Source: Gordonibacter massiliensis (ex Traore et al. 2017) (lineage in GTDB: Bacteria; Actinomycetota; Coriobacteriia; Coriobacteriales; Eggerthellaceae). Taken from it: DNA of 64,000 nucleotides. The notes under the pieces are model-generated. The model was not told the origin of the DNA. It saw only the letters and a list, made by a program, of their open reading frames with translations, and searched no databases. Location: assembly GCA_900170005.1 (NCBI GenBank), contig LT827128.1:2228168-2292167 (forward strand), given 5' to 3'. Below are positions 34,160-42,829 of this stretch, piece after piece. Position numbers and translations under genes: made by a program. How positions within the stretch are numbered: the first letter of the stretch is position 1; each line of letters starts with the position of its first letter.

Positions 34160-35116
34160 CTACGACGTCTTCCAGAAATCCTGCACGAGGGCCTGGCGGT
34201 TGGGTTGGCCCGTTTTCTGCAGGATGTTGTGCACGTGCACCTTCACGGTGCTGAGCGCCAGGTGCATCTCCGACGCGATGTTCTGGTTGTCCTTGCCCGC
34301 CAGCACGTAGCGCAGCACCTCGCACTCGCGATCGGACAGCTGGTGGCGCTTTCCGTACATGAGCAGGTTGTCGCCTATGAGCTCTTCCTGCCGGCCGCCG
34401 CCGTGCATGGGCGGGCGCTCGAAGCGCAGCGACAGCACGCGGAACGCGTCGCGGCAGGCGAAGAACGCGCAGCACAGCATGAGCACGTTCTCGGTGAAGT
34501 TGCGCTCGGGCGCATAGGCGCGCGGCCCGAACATGATGGGATCGGGCAGCAGGAACACGCAGGCGTCCTCCGCCACGATCAAGACGCCCAGCACCCACAG
34601 CGCCACGTACAGCCAACGATGGCGGCGCAACCGGCTGCGCTCGGCTTCGTCCTTGGTCGCGAAATAACAAAAGCCCGCGAACAGCAGCATCCAGAACAGG
34701 TAGAGCTCGCGCGGGAAGTAGAACAGGAAGCTGCGCAAATCGCCTTCGGGCAGCACGACGAGCACGCCCACGCTCGCCATTACGAACAACACAATGGGAA
34801 CGACTTTGAGCGCTTTGCGCGTTTCGCCCAGGTAATCGCACACCAAAAGCCAGAACGACGTGAGGAACCCGCCGCCCGTCACCACGAGCGCCAGCGACAT
34901 GACGACCGCATAGGCCGCCCCCAGCCCCGCGCTCGCCCCGGTGAAGAAGTCGTCTTGGAACACCCACGCCACGTCGAAGAAGTAAAACAGGAAGCCGAAG
35001 AAGGCGTAGAGCATGGTGCGCTTGCGCGACACCAGATAGGCGGACAGGCACGCGGCCGACGCCAAGATGGAGCCCAGCAGCACGAAAAGCGTATAGTGGA
35101 AGAGCACGAAACCCAC
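34160..35116 (-). CDS. LuxR-type regulator with membrane domain
   Basis: 318 residues. About seven hydrophobic segments in the first ~230 residues, then a LuxR helix-turn-helix at the end (LSDRECEVLRYVLAGKDNQN, LALSTVKVHVHNILQKTGQ). GTG 35116 behind AGAGGTG was chosen because the hydrophobic part begins at once; the frame extends to 35254. It is convergent with the flavoprotein and divergent from arginine deiminase, and could control either one. The 358-bp region toward arcA holds GGTTTA/TAAACC repeats that may be its operator. Confidence 0.82.
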   Translation of the reverse strand: MGFVLFHYTLFVLLGSILASAACLSAYLVSRKRTMLYAFFGFLFYFFDVAWVFQDDFFTGASAGLGAAYAVVMSLALVVTGGGFLTSFWLLVCDYLGETRKALKVVPIVLFVMASVGVLVVLPEGDLRSFLFYFPRELYLFWMLLFAGFCYFATKDEAERSRLRRHRWLYVALWVLGVLIVAEDACVFLLPDPIMFGPRAYAPERNFTENVLMLCCAFFACRDAFRVLSLRFERPPMHGGGRQEELIGDNLLMYGKRHQLSDRECEVLRYVLAGKDNQNIASEMHLALSTVKVHVHNILQKTGQPNRQALVQDFWKTS

Positions 35117-35474
35117 GAACGAGCACCTCTCAGTCGCTTGCCTACGGCCCTTGAAGGCCTTCGTCCATGATACACGAACGAGCCCCGATGTTCCCATAGG
35201 GGCGGCCTGCAACCTGCCCACCTTAGGTCGCCATCCAGTACTCTTGATCGCCACCTGCGGTTTAGCGAGGGTTTAGTCCCGGCTGAGGCTTGGTACACCC
35301 TGATCGATGCCTCGGTAAACCCGCTTTACATCTTTCCTTTCATGCGCAATGGGTGCATGGTAAAGCCAACGCGTCAGAGGGCTCGCAAAGCCGCAGACGC
35401 ACTTGGCGAAGATAGGCCAGCGCGCTTAAAGGACGCGCGGGCCGAACAAACAGAAGGAAGAAGGAGGGTTGCAC
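35117..35474. other. 358-bp divergent region, LuxR gene / arcA
   Basis: No gene seen. GGTTTA motifs at about 35260 and 35268 face TAAACC at about 35321, the likely regulator site. The arcA promoter should lie within 35290-35440 but no strong hexamer pair is evident. Confidence 0.5.
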
Positions 35475-36692
35475 ATGTCGGGAGTGAACGTCAAAAGCGA
35501 AATCAAGCCTTTGAAGAAAGTCCTGCTGCACCGCCCGGGCAAAGAGCTTCTGAACCTGACGCCGAACACGCTCGAAGAGCTGCTGTTCGATGACATCCCG
35601 TTCTTGAAGGTCGCCCAGGAGGAGCACGACGCGTTCGCGCAGGCTCTGCGTGACAACGGCGTCGAAGTGTTTTACCTGGAAGACCTCATGGCCGAGGTTC
35701 TCGAAGCCAACCCCGAGCTGCGCGAGCAATTCCTCAAGCAGTGGATCGAAGAGGCCGGCATCCGCACAGACCGCTACCAGAAGATCATCTTCGACTACAT
35801 GCAGGAGAACTATCCCGACGCCAAGGACTTCGTGCTGAAGACGATGGAGGGCATCAACCTCACCGAGCTGCACACCGACAAGTCCAACTCGCTGGTCGAC
35901 CTGGTTTCCGAGTCCTCCAAGATGGTCGTGGCCCCCATGCCGAACCTGTACTTCACCCGCGACCCGTTCGCGATGATCGGCAACGGCGTGTCCATCAACC
36001 GCATGTACTCCGAGACCCGCAACCGCGAGACCATCTACGGCGAGTACATCTTCGCGCATCATCCCATGCTGAAGGGCACCCCCGAGTACTACAGCCGCTA
36101 CAACACGTTCCACATCGAGGGCGGCGACATCCTCAACATCAACGACAAGGTGCTGGCCATCGGCATTTCCCAACGCACCGAGCCCGATGCCATCGACGCC
36201 ATCGCGAAGAACATCTTCAACGATCCGACGAGCCCCATTGAGACCATCCTGGCGTTCAACATCCCGAACTCCCGCGCCTTCATGCACCTCGACACCGTGT
36301 TCACGCAGATCGACACGGACAAGTTCACCATCCATCCCGGCATCATGGGCCCGTTGACGGTGTTCGAGATCACCGCCGAGGGCGAGGGCATCAAGGTCAA
36401 GGAAGTGAACGGCACGCTGGAGAGCATCCTGGAGACCTACATCGGCCATCCCGTGGAGCTCATCCCCTGCGGCGGCGGCGACCGCATCGCGGCCGAGCGC
36501 GAGCAGTGGAACGACGGCTCGAACACGCTGTGCATCGCTCCGGGCAAGATCGTGGTGTACGAGCGCAACGACGTCACGAACAAGGTGCTGCGCGATAAGG
36601 GCCTCGACCTCATCATCGTCCCGTCCGCCGAGCTGTCCCGCGGCCGTGGCGGCCCACGCTGCATGAGCATGCCCATCGAGCGCGAGGACTAA
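35475..36692 (+). CDS. arcA: arginine deiminase
   Basis: 405 residues, the usual length. Guanidino-group-modifying fold: NLYFTRDPFAMIGNGVS in the first half, MHLDTVFTQID with the catalytic His, and RGRGGPRCMSMPIER at the end with the nucleophile Cys 396. It converts arginine to citrulline and ammonia, the first step of the ATP-yielding arginine dihydrolase route known to feed E. lenta. ATG 35475 lies 7 nt behind AGGAGGG. Genes for ornithine carbamoyltransferase, carbamate kinase and the antiporter are not adjacent in the window. Confidence 0.97.
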   Translation: MSGVNVKSEIKPLKKVLLHRPGKELLNLTPNTLEELLFDDIPFLKVAQEEHDAFAQALRDNGVEVFYLEDLMAEVLEANPELREQFLKQWIEEAGIRTDRYQKIIFDYMQENYPDAKDFVLKTMEGINLTELHTDKSNSLVDLVSESSKMVVAPMPNLYFTRDPFAMIGNGVSINRMYSETRNRETIYGEYIFAHHPMLKGTPEYYSRYNTFHIEGGDILNINDKVLAIGISQRTEPDAIDAIAKNIFNDPTSPIETILAFNIPNSRAFMHLDTVFTQIDTDKFTIHPGIMGPLTVFEITAEGEGIKVKEVNGTLESILETYIGHPVELIPCGGGDRIAAEREQWNDGSNTLCIAPGKIVVYERNDVTNKVLRDKGLDLIIVPSAELSRGRGGPRCMSMPIERED

Positions 36693-36711
36693 GCTTTCCA
36701 ACTCCCCCCTT

Positions 36712-36748
36712 GGGCGCATGCACGTGACCAGCCTCCGTGCATGCGCCC
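36712..36748 (+). terminator. probable arcA terminator hairpin
   Basis: Perfect 13-bp stem GGGCGCATGCACG/CGTGCATGCGCCC with an 11-nt loop, 19 bp after the arcA stop. A clear T-run is missing, so this may be a processing or stability hairpin instead. Confidence 0.5.
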
Positions 36749-36759
36749 TCCTTCACGCT

Positions 36760-36822
36760 GTTGCCGCAGCGCTGAGCCCGGTCCCACTGGCGAACGAGAA
36801 CCGGGCTCAGCGCTGCGGCAAC
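36760..36822. repeat. perfect 23-bp inverted repeat
   Basis: Arms 36760-36782 and 36800-36822, no mismatch, 17-nt loop. Core GCCGCAGCGCTGAGCCCGG and its complement. Confidence 0.85.
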
Positions 36823-36836
36823 CATTGGCTTCATCG

Positions 36837-36894
36837 GCGCCCCCTGCGCTTCGGTATCGGCCTTCGCCATCCGATACCGAAGCGCAGGGGGCGC
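36837..36894. repeat. perfect 24-bp inverted repeat
   Basis: Arms 36837-36860 and 36871-36894, no mismatch, 10-nt loop. Core CCCCCTGCGCTTCGGTATCG and its complement. Confidence 0.85.
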
Positions 36895-37145
36895 TTTGCC
36901 ATTGCTGGACAACGAACGTCCTTTTTCGCGATGCCGTAGGGGAGTCCGGCATACGTCGCAGGTTTGCCGCAGGTCGCGCCTCCCGCCATTCGCAAGCGGC
37001 ACGACATGCATCCGTTTCGCCGCAGGTCATCGGCGTTGTCAAAGACATTTTGCAGCGCCGGCGAGCTCCGTTTCGCCCCTGCAAAAGGCTTTGGGTGGTA
37101 TCGTGGAAACCGATAGGGCATCTTCTTCTCCGCGGAAAGGGAACT

Positions 37146-37727
37146 ATGGAGCTCGGCATCCGCATCAAGCAGCACCGCACCGCGCGCGGCCTCTCGCAGG
37201 AGGGCCTCGCCGGGAAGATTTACGTCTCCCGGCAGACCGTCTCCAACTGGGAGACCGACAAGACCTACCCCGACGTGGAAAGCCTGCTGCTCCTCAGCTC
37301 CCTCTTCGACGTATCGGTGGACGATTTAGTCAGAGGAGATGTCGAAATGCTGCAGGAAACCGCACGCGCCAACGCAAAGAAACTCAATATCTGGGGAGGA
37401 CTGTCCCTTGCCTCCGCAGCCCTCGCGCTGCTCGTTTTGACGGGAGGACCCTTTCTTTTCGGCATACCCGGAACATTCTTTGTGGCGCTCGTTCCGACTT
37501 TTGTGTGCGCTGTAGCAACTTACCGAGCGTCGCGCATCATGAAGAGCATCGATGTGGTGACCACCGCCGAGATGGTGGCGTTTCTCGAGGGAAGGCCCGT
37601 CAACCGCGACGAGGAGAAGCGCAGGCGATACCGAAAGCACGTCGCCATCATCTCAATCATAGTTATGGTTATCTCCGCCTGCATCGGCGCGTTCATCGGC
37701 CTAATGACCTACAAGGCCGGCTTCTAA
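37146..37727 (+). CDS. XRE-type regulator with C-terminal membrane segments (1)
   Basis: 193 residues. Residues 1-65 are an XRE/Cro helix-turn-helix (RGLSQEGLAGKIYVSRQTVS, then NWETDKTYPDVESL). After a linker come two hydrophobic hairpins (about 85-125 and 165-190) with a charged stretch in between (NRDEEKRRRYRKH). It may tether a promoter to the membrane or sense membrane state. It is a tandem paralogue of the gene at 37865: the same domain order and about half the residues match. GGAAAGGGAA precedes ATG 37146. Confidence 0.83.
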   Translation: MELGIRIKQHRTARGLSQEGLAGKIYVSRQTVSNWETDKTYPDVESLLLLSSLFDVSVDDLVRGDVEMLQETARANAKKLNIWGGLSLASAALALLVLTGGPFLFGIPGTFFVALVPTFVCAVATYRASRIMKSIDVVTTAEMVAFLEGRPVNRDEEKRRRYRKHVAIISIIVMVISACIGAFIGLMTYKAGF

Positions 37728-37864
37728 GATATCGTTATACCTGTTCAAACACCATGTAAAGCACTTTTGACGGTGCGAATCGAGCTTGGAAGGCCCTCCG
37801 TCAAGACCATTTGATGGTACACTGGCCCGCGTCATGGCAACCTGTGATCAGCGAAGGGAAACGC

Positions 37865-38452
37865 ATGGAGCTCGGCAGTCAGATCAAGCGTCATCGGACG
37901 GAACGCGGACTCTCGCAAGACGACCTCGCCGCGAAGATCTACGTTTCGCGCCAGACCGTCTCGAGTTGGGAGAACGACAAAACCTACCCCGACGTGGAAA
38001 GCCTGCTCTTGCTCAGCGTCCTCTTCGACGTAACAGTCGACGAACTGATCAAAGGAGACGTGGAAGCCATGAAGGAAGCTATCTCGAACGACTACAAGAA
38101 GATGAGCGTACTCGCCACCGGAGGCCTTGCCATTGCCATCATAGGGGCCGTGGCCGCCGTCGGAGGCATCGGCTGGTGGAACTGGGGCATCGTGCCATCG
38201 ATCATCATCGGCCTGCTGGTGTGGGGCATCGGCATGGCGATGCTCGTGCGCGTGGAGCGCATGAAGAAGGAGCACGACCTGGTGACGTACCGCGAACTGG
38301 TCGCGTATTCGAAAGGCGAGCCCATCGACCGCAACAACCCGAAAAGCCAGCGTGCCCGCCAACACCGCATTCTCAAAGGCGTGGCACTCACGTTGGTCGC
38401 AGCCGCCGTCGGTGCCGTCATCGGCTACTTCGGCTACATGTTCCTCGGCTAG
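37865..38452 (+). CDS. XRE-type regulator with C-terminal membrane segments (2)
   Basis: 195 residues, the second copy of the tandem pair, starting MELGSQIKRHRTERGLSQDD where the first starts MELGIRIKQHRTARGLSQEG. The helix-turn-helix is kept (AAKIYVSRQTVSSWENDKTY), and four hydrophobic segments occupy about 80-195. The recognition helix is identical (VSRQTVS), so both may bind the same operator; the membrane halves have diverged more. ATG 37865 follows GAAGGGAAA. A hairpin (38468-38506) lies just after the stop. Confidence 0.83.
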   Translation: MELGSQIKRHRTERGLSQDDLAAKIYVSRQTVSSWENDKTYPDVESLLLLSVLFDVTVDELIKGDVEAMKEAISNDYKKMSVLATGGLAIAIIGAVAAVGGIGWWNWGIVPSIIIGLLVWGIGMAMLVRVERMKKEHDLVTYRELVAYSKGEPIDRNNPKSQRARQHRILKGVALTLVAAAVGAVIGYFGYMFLG

Positions 38453-38467
38453 CGCGCAACGCGAACG

Positions 38468-38506
38468 GGTTCCCCCTGGCGACCATCAAAGCACGCCAGG
38501 GGAACC
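38468..38506 (+). terminator. hairpin after the second XRE gene
   Basis: Stem GGTTCCCCCTGGCG/CGCCAGGGGAACC (38468-38481, 38494-38506) with one extra C, 15 bp past the stop. No T-run, as the next hairpin overlaps its last bases. Confidence 0.5.
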
Positions 38507-38564
38507 GTTGTCGCCCCAAAGACTCGTTTTCGGAGCGAAAACCGAGGCTTTGGGGCGACAACGG
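38505..38564. repeat. second copy of the TTGTCG-CCCCAAAGAC palindrome
   Basis: Arms 38505-38532 and 38536-38564, a few mismatches. Left arm reads TTGTCGCCCCAAAGACTCG then TTTTC; the copy at 17303 reads TTGTCGGCCCAAAGACGCG then TTTTC. It lies between convergent genes here and divergent genes there. Confidence 0.75.
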
Positions 38565-38587
38565 CAAGAAGCATCACCGAACAAAGA

Positions 38588-38626
38588 GGCGCGGGCCGAG
38601 AACCGTGAGCGTTCTCGGCCCGCGCC
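38588..38626 (-). terminator. terminator of the glutamate decarboxylase gene
   Basis: Perfect 16-bp stem (38588-38603 with 38611-38626), 7-nt loop, 18 bp after the gadB stop; on the minus strand it is followed by TCTTTGTT. Confidence 0.8.
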
Positions 38627-38644
38627 GTCATGCGTGGCGAAGGG

Positions 38645-40132
38645 TTACTTCTGCGGGGTCTTGGCCTTCGTCTGAACCTGCTCGCCCTTGTCGACGGCAG
38701 CGCGGCCGCCGTGGTTGAAGCCGGTCTGGATGACGCCCTGGGTGTTGCCGGTGACGAACTTCGCCTTGCTCAGCGTGTCCATCTCCTTCTTCATGTCCTC
38801 GACCAGCTTGATGGCCAGCTGCATGGAGAAGTCGGCGCGCGCCACGACGCGCTGGACGGTGGTGTCCTGCATGTCGGCGGGCATCGGGTACGCCGGCACC
38901 AGCCAGCCGCTCATGCGCAGGCGGTCGGACAGGTCGTACAGCGACCACTCCACGTTCGCGTCGTCCTTCAGGCCCCAGCACACGATCGGAATATGCGACG
39001 CATCCTCGTAGATCTCGAAGATGCCCATCTCCTTGAGCTCGGCGGCCAGATAGCGCGCCACGTCGAGCGTGCGCTCCTGAATCTCGCGGAAGCCCTCGAA
39101 GCCGTTGCGCATGAGCACGTAGTACTGGCCCACGATCTGCGACGCGGAGCGCGAGAAGTTGATGGCCATGGTGGCTTCCTCGCCGCCCAGGTAGCTCACC
39201 CAGAAGATCAGGTCCTCGGGCAGCGCCTCCTTGCTGCGCCACACCACCCAGCCGATGCCGGGGTACACGAGGCCGTACTTGTGGCCGGAGCAGTTGATGG
39301 ACCACACGTTCTTCAGCTGGAAGTCCCACACCAGGTCGGGCTCCACGAACGGGGCGAACATGCCGCCCGACGCGCCGTCCACGTGGATGCGGATAGGCAG
39401 CTTCGGGTGCTCCTGGTTGTAGGCCTCCACCAGTTCGTCGAGCTTCTGCACGTCGTCGAACTTGCCGGTGTAGGTGATGCCGAGGATGGCCGTGATGCCG
39501 ATGGTGTGGTCGTCTACGTAGTCCATGACCGTGTCCATGTTCAGCGACAGGTGGTCCTTCTCAAGCGGCACGAGGCGCATCTCGATGTCCCAGTAGCGGC
39601 AGAACTTCTCCCAGCACACCTGGTAGCCTGCGGAAATCACCAGGTTCGGGCGCTGCTCGGTGTAGATATCGATGCCCGCGTCCTTGGCCAGCTTCTTCCA
39701 GCGGAACAGCATGCCCAAGCCGCCCAGCATGCAGGCCTCGGACGAGCCGACGGTGGACGTGCCCATGGGCTCCTCGTCGGGGTTCGCGTGCCACAAATCG
39801 CCGATCATGGCGACGCAGCGGTTCTCGAGGTCGGCCGTCATGGGGTACTCGTCCTTGTCGATGGCGTTCTTCTCCATCGTCTCGGCCATGATCTTCGTGG
39901 CCATGGGCTCCATGTACGTCTGGCAGAACGTGGTGAGGTTCTGCGTGGCGTTGCCCTCGATGGACAGGTACTCCTTGATCATCTCGTAGGCGATGCGCGG
40001 CTCGACCGGCTGCTCGTTCATCTTGAGGCGCGGCATGGCCACGTCGGACGCCTCGGAGCCGAAGATGGGCGTCGAGTACTTGGTGCCCTCGTCCATGCTG
40101 TCGAGGATCTTGCTGGTTGATTGCTCCTTCAT
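38645..40132 (-). CDS. gadB: glutamate decarboxylase
   Basis: 495 residues, PLP-dependent group II decarboxylase of the GadA/GadB type. Cofactor contacts: HVDGASGG around Asp 252 and the PLP lysine 285 in SINCSGHKYG. GSSEACMLGG lies in the substrate channel. It turns glutamate into GABA and consumes a proton, the basis of glutamate-dependent acid resistance. ATG 40132 follows ACAGGAGG; the frame extends to 40486 but that part is Arg/Ala-rich and spurious. The antiporter gene lies 137 bp upstream on the same strand. Confidence 0.97.
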   Translation of the reverse strand: MKEQSTSKILDSMDEGTKYSTPIFGSEASDVAMPRLKMNEQPVEPRIAYEMIKEYLSIEGNATQNLTTFCQTYMEPMATKIMAETMEKNAIDKDEYPMTADLENRCVAMIGDLWHANPDEEPMGTSTVGSSEACMLGGLGMLFRWKKLAKDAGIDIYTEQRPNLVISAGYQVCWEKFCRYWDIEMRLVPLEKDHLSLNMDTVMDYVDDHTIGITAILGITYTGKFDDVQKLDELVEAYNQEHPKLPIRIHVDGASGGMFAPFVEPDLVWDFQLKNVWSINCSGHKYGLVYPGIGWVVWRSKEALPEDLIFWVSYLGGEEATMAINFSRSASQIVGQYYVLMRNGFEGFREIQERTLDVARYLAAELKEMGIFEIYEDASHIPIVCWGLKDDANVEWSLYDLSDRLRMSGWLVPAYPMPADMQDTTVQRVVARADFSMQLAIKLVEDMKKEMDTLSKAKFVTGNTQGVIQTGFNHGGRAAVDKGEQVQTKAKTPQK

Positions 40133-40182
40133 GAAAACCTCCTGTACGTAGGGTTGGTACCTGAATTGACGGGCGAACGGGT

Positions 40183-40219
40183 GCCCCGCCTGCATCGCGC
40201 CCGGCGGCGCAGGCGGGGC
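40183..40219 (-). terminator. hairpin between antiporter and decarboxylase genes
   Basis: Perfect 11-bp stem GCCCCGCCTGC/GCAGGCGGGGC (40183-40193, 40209-40219), 15-nt loop, no T-run. It could lower read-through from gadC to gadB or stabilise the upstream message. Confidence 0.5.
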
Positions 40220-40269
40220 GGCCGGCGCGGATCGCCGCACCAGCCGTCTACCCGTTGCCTCGACGGCGC

Positions 40270-42489
40270 CTAGCGGCCCGTTCGGCTCGTGTCGATGCCG
40301 GTCTCGCGACGCGGATCGGGCGTGTCGGGGTCGGCACGGGGCACGCCTTCGCCCGCCACGGCCTCGGTGACGCTGGCGCGCAGCGACGGATCGCCCTCGG
40401 CCTCGCGCTCGATGAGGTCGTCGCGCACCTTGCCCGCATCCTTGACGCCGTCCTTGCGCGCATGCGCCGCAGCGGGCGCCTCGCACGAAGGCGGTGCGTC
40501 ATGGGCGCCCGCCCCCGTGTCGAGGTCGATTTCGCGCACCTCCACGGCATCGGGCATAGTGGGCTGAGGCTCGGCCGGCACGTCGTTCGCACCGACCGTG
40601 GGACCGGAATCGACCGAAACGGGCCCCGACGGACGACTGGTCACACTGACCACCGCGGCGGAGATGCCGCGCGCGATGGCGGAGCCCATGTCGGACCCAG
40701 GACCGGCTCCGGCGGTCGATCCCAAGGCACCGGCTCCGGCAGGCTTCGAGCCGCCGTTGCGCAGGTTCTCAGACGCCCGCGTGCGCTTGTTGATGGGCCC
40801 GCTGTCGCCAAGCGTGCTCGACGTCACCGACGGTGCCATGCCCTTCTTCGGGTCGACCTCCGCCGGATCGGAAGGCTGCGCCGCCTTGCGCGCCTGCGGC
40901 CCCAACGGAACCGAGCGCGACGCGGTGCCCACCGGCATACCGGATCCCGTGACGTTCGCCGCGTTTCCACCCGTCGCAGACTTGGATGCGGGGCCCTGCG
41001 GAGCCCAACGATGCCGCAAGCTGTAGATGATGAACGGGATGGCCACCGATATCACGAACGCGACGCCGAGCGTGGCCTGGTACACCATGTTCGACTGCGC
41101 ATCGAGGTTCGACGACGGGAAGAACGAGATGACGAGCGTGGCCACGGTCATGATAAGGCCCACGGCCGCCACGATTGCCTTGAAGGGCGTGCCGCCGGGC
41201 AGCTGGAACGAGCGCTGCAGGTTCTTCTTCTTCAATATGAGGTAGAAGTACCCCAGGAAGAACAGCACGTAGCCCACCAAGTAGATGACCACCGTCAGGC
41301 CGATGGCCGTGAGGTAGCCCACCGACGAGCTCGATCCGCCGGACAGCGCTATCGAACCGCACAGCACCGCGTCCCACACCGTGACGATGACGGCTTGGAT
41401 AACCACGGTCTTCACCGACACGCCGTTCTTGTTCACCTTTTTGAACGACGGCGGCAGGATGCCGTCGTGCGCCGTGTCGAGCAGCGCGCGCGACGGGCCC
41501 ACGATCCAGGCCGAGATCTCGGCCAGCACGCCCAGCGCCAGCAACAGCGCCACCACGAACACGATCCAGCTCATGGACGGGCCGATGTGCTGCACGAAAA
41601 TGGAGCGGAACGCCTCGATCACGCCGAACGACAGGTTGCCGTCCAGCACCGAGGCCGGCAGCGTGGTCGCCACGGCCAAACCGCCCAACGCGTCGAGCGC
41701 GATGGTGAGGATGGCCAGGACGATCATGGCCAGCGGGTAGTTGCGGTTCGGGTTCTTCAGCTCGTTCACGTGCGACGCGGACGCCTCCACGCCCATGTAC
41801 GCCAAAATGAACGACGCGAAGATCACGAGCGTGTCCACTTTGCCGAAATCGGGCACGAACGTGGCCGGCGTCATGGATATCTGCGAGGCGCCGCCCGTGG
41901 CGAAGTAGTAGATCAGGCCGACCAACAGCACGAGCACGGGCACGAGGATGCCGCCCACGAAGCCCACCTTGGAGATGCGGGCCGTGTACTTCGTGCCTCC
42001 CAGCTGCGTGAGCGTGAGCAGCCAGACGATGGCGGCCACGCCGAAGAACATCACGAGCGGGTTGTTGTACAGCGCGTCCCACCTGAACACATAGGCCAAG
42101 GCGGCCAGGATGAAGAACGACATGGTGACGAAGCCCACGGTGATCTGGAACCACTGGAAGAACAGCGCGGCGAAGCCCCAGCGCCTCCCCAGCGTGTTGC
42201 CCACCCACGCGAAGATGCCACCGGACTCCCACCCCTTCACCGTGGCCATTTCCGCCGCGCACAACGCGACGGGCAAGAACCACAGGATGCCGCCGATGAT
42301 CAAGAAGAACACCAACTGGAATCCTGACGAGGCGAACGACGGGTATTCGTACACCGTCATCACCATCGACGCGGTGATGGCGAAGAACCCGAAGAACGTC
42401 AAAGACCGCTTGAACGACGGACGGCTCGCTTGCCCTACCGGACCGGGATCGGCCGAGGGCGCGACCGCCTGCTGACGGGATTCGCTCAT
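40270..42489 (-). CDS. gadC: GadC-like amino-acid antiporter with very long C-terminal tail
   Basis: 739 residues. The first ~490 are an APC-superfamily transporter with about 12 membrane segments (RSLTFFGFFAITASMVMTVY at TM1; SFILAYMGVEASASHVNELKNP at TM6), like the glutamate/GABA antiporter GadC. The remaining ~240 residues are Pro, Ala, Gly, Ser and Asp-rich, without hydrophobic stretches, and have no counterpart in GadC, whose own tail is about 40 residues and acts as a pH plug. The pairing with gadB supports glutamate import against GABA export. ATG 42489 follows AAAGGAG. Confidence 0.88.
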   Translation of the reverse strand: MSESRQQAVAPSADPGPVGQASRPSFKRSLTFFGFFAITASMVMTVYEYPSFASSGFQLVFFLIIGGILWFLPVALCAAEMATVKGWESGGIFAWVGNTLGRRWGFAALFFQWFQITVGFVTMSFFILAALAYVFRWDALYNNPLVMFFGVAAIVWLLTLTQLGGTKYTARISKVGFVGGILVPVLVLLVGLIYYFATGGASQISMTPATFVPDFGKVDTLVIFASFILAYMGVEASASHVNELKNPNRNYPLAMIVLAILTIALDALGGLAVATTLPASVLDGNLSFGVIEAFRSIFVQHIGPSMSWIVFVVALLLALGVLAEISAWIVGPSRALLDTAHDGILPPSFKKVNKNGVSVKTVVIQAVIVTVWDAVLCGSIALSGGSSSSVGYLTAIGLTVVIYLVGYVLFFLGYFYLILKKKNLQRSFQLPGGTPFKAIVAAVGLIMTVATLVISFFPSSNLDAQSNMVYQATLGVAFVISVAIPFIIYSLRHRWAPQGPASKSATGGNAANVTGSGMPVGTASRSVPLGPQARKAAQPSDPAEVDPKKGMAPSVTSSTLGDSGPINKRTRASENLRNGGSKPAGAGALGSTAGAGPGSDMGSAIARGISAAVVSVTSRPSGPVSVDSGPTVGANDVPAEPQPTMPDAVEVREIDLDTGAGAHDAPPSCEAPAAAHARKDGVKDAGKVRDDLIEREAEGDPSLRASVTEAVAGEGVPRADPDTPDPRRETGIDTSRTGR

Positions 42490-42829
42490 GCTCCAACTCC
42501 TTTCTCTGGTTTGCTGCAAGGGGGGCTTGCTCAACACGTTCGAATGAGAGCACGCAGCGACGCCGTTGCAGGGTTTCGTTGTTCTCGAGTGTTGTACCAA
42601 AGAAGCGGGGCGCGAAAACGGCTACGGGAGGGGTTTAACCCTCCCGTAGCCGTTTCGTTGGAGCGAGGTTTGCTGGAAGCCTGCCAACCTCGCTCATATA
42701 TGCAAAAAGGTCTATGAATTCGCATGCTCCTCGCCTTTGGCGCCCGACGAGAAGGGGAAGCCGAGGGGTTTGGGACCCATGCACGAACCCCCAAACCCCG
42801 TTCCGGTCAACCCTGCGTGAAGCAGCTGG
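42490..42829. other. 340-bp region between gadC and the adhesin operon, three hairpins
   Basis: No gene seen. Contains the gadC promoter side (42490-42610), a 16-bp terminator (42617-42654), a 10-bp pair GAGCGAGGTT/AACCTCGCTC (42661-42695) and a 10-bp pair GGGGTTTGGG/CCCAAACCCC (42765-42799) close to the adhesin stop. Confidence 0.65.
42617..42654 (-). terminator. terminator of the adhesin operon
   Basis: Perfect 16-bp stem (42617-42632 with 42639-42654), 6-nt loop; on the minus strand it is followed by TTCGCG after the terminal TT of the stem. Confidence 0.7.

Larger units (their letters stand above)
36693..37145. other. 453-bp region after arcA with three hairpins
   Basis: No credible gene. 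Three perfect inverted repeats stand in a row: 36712-36748 (13 bp), 36760-36822 (23 bp) and 36837-36894 (24 bp). About 130 bp of ordinary sequence follows, then a TTTTGCAG/CTGCAAAA pair (37049-37087) and the start region of the first XRE gene. Confidence 0.7.
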
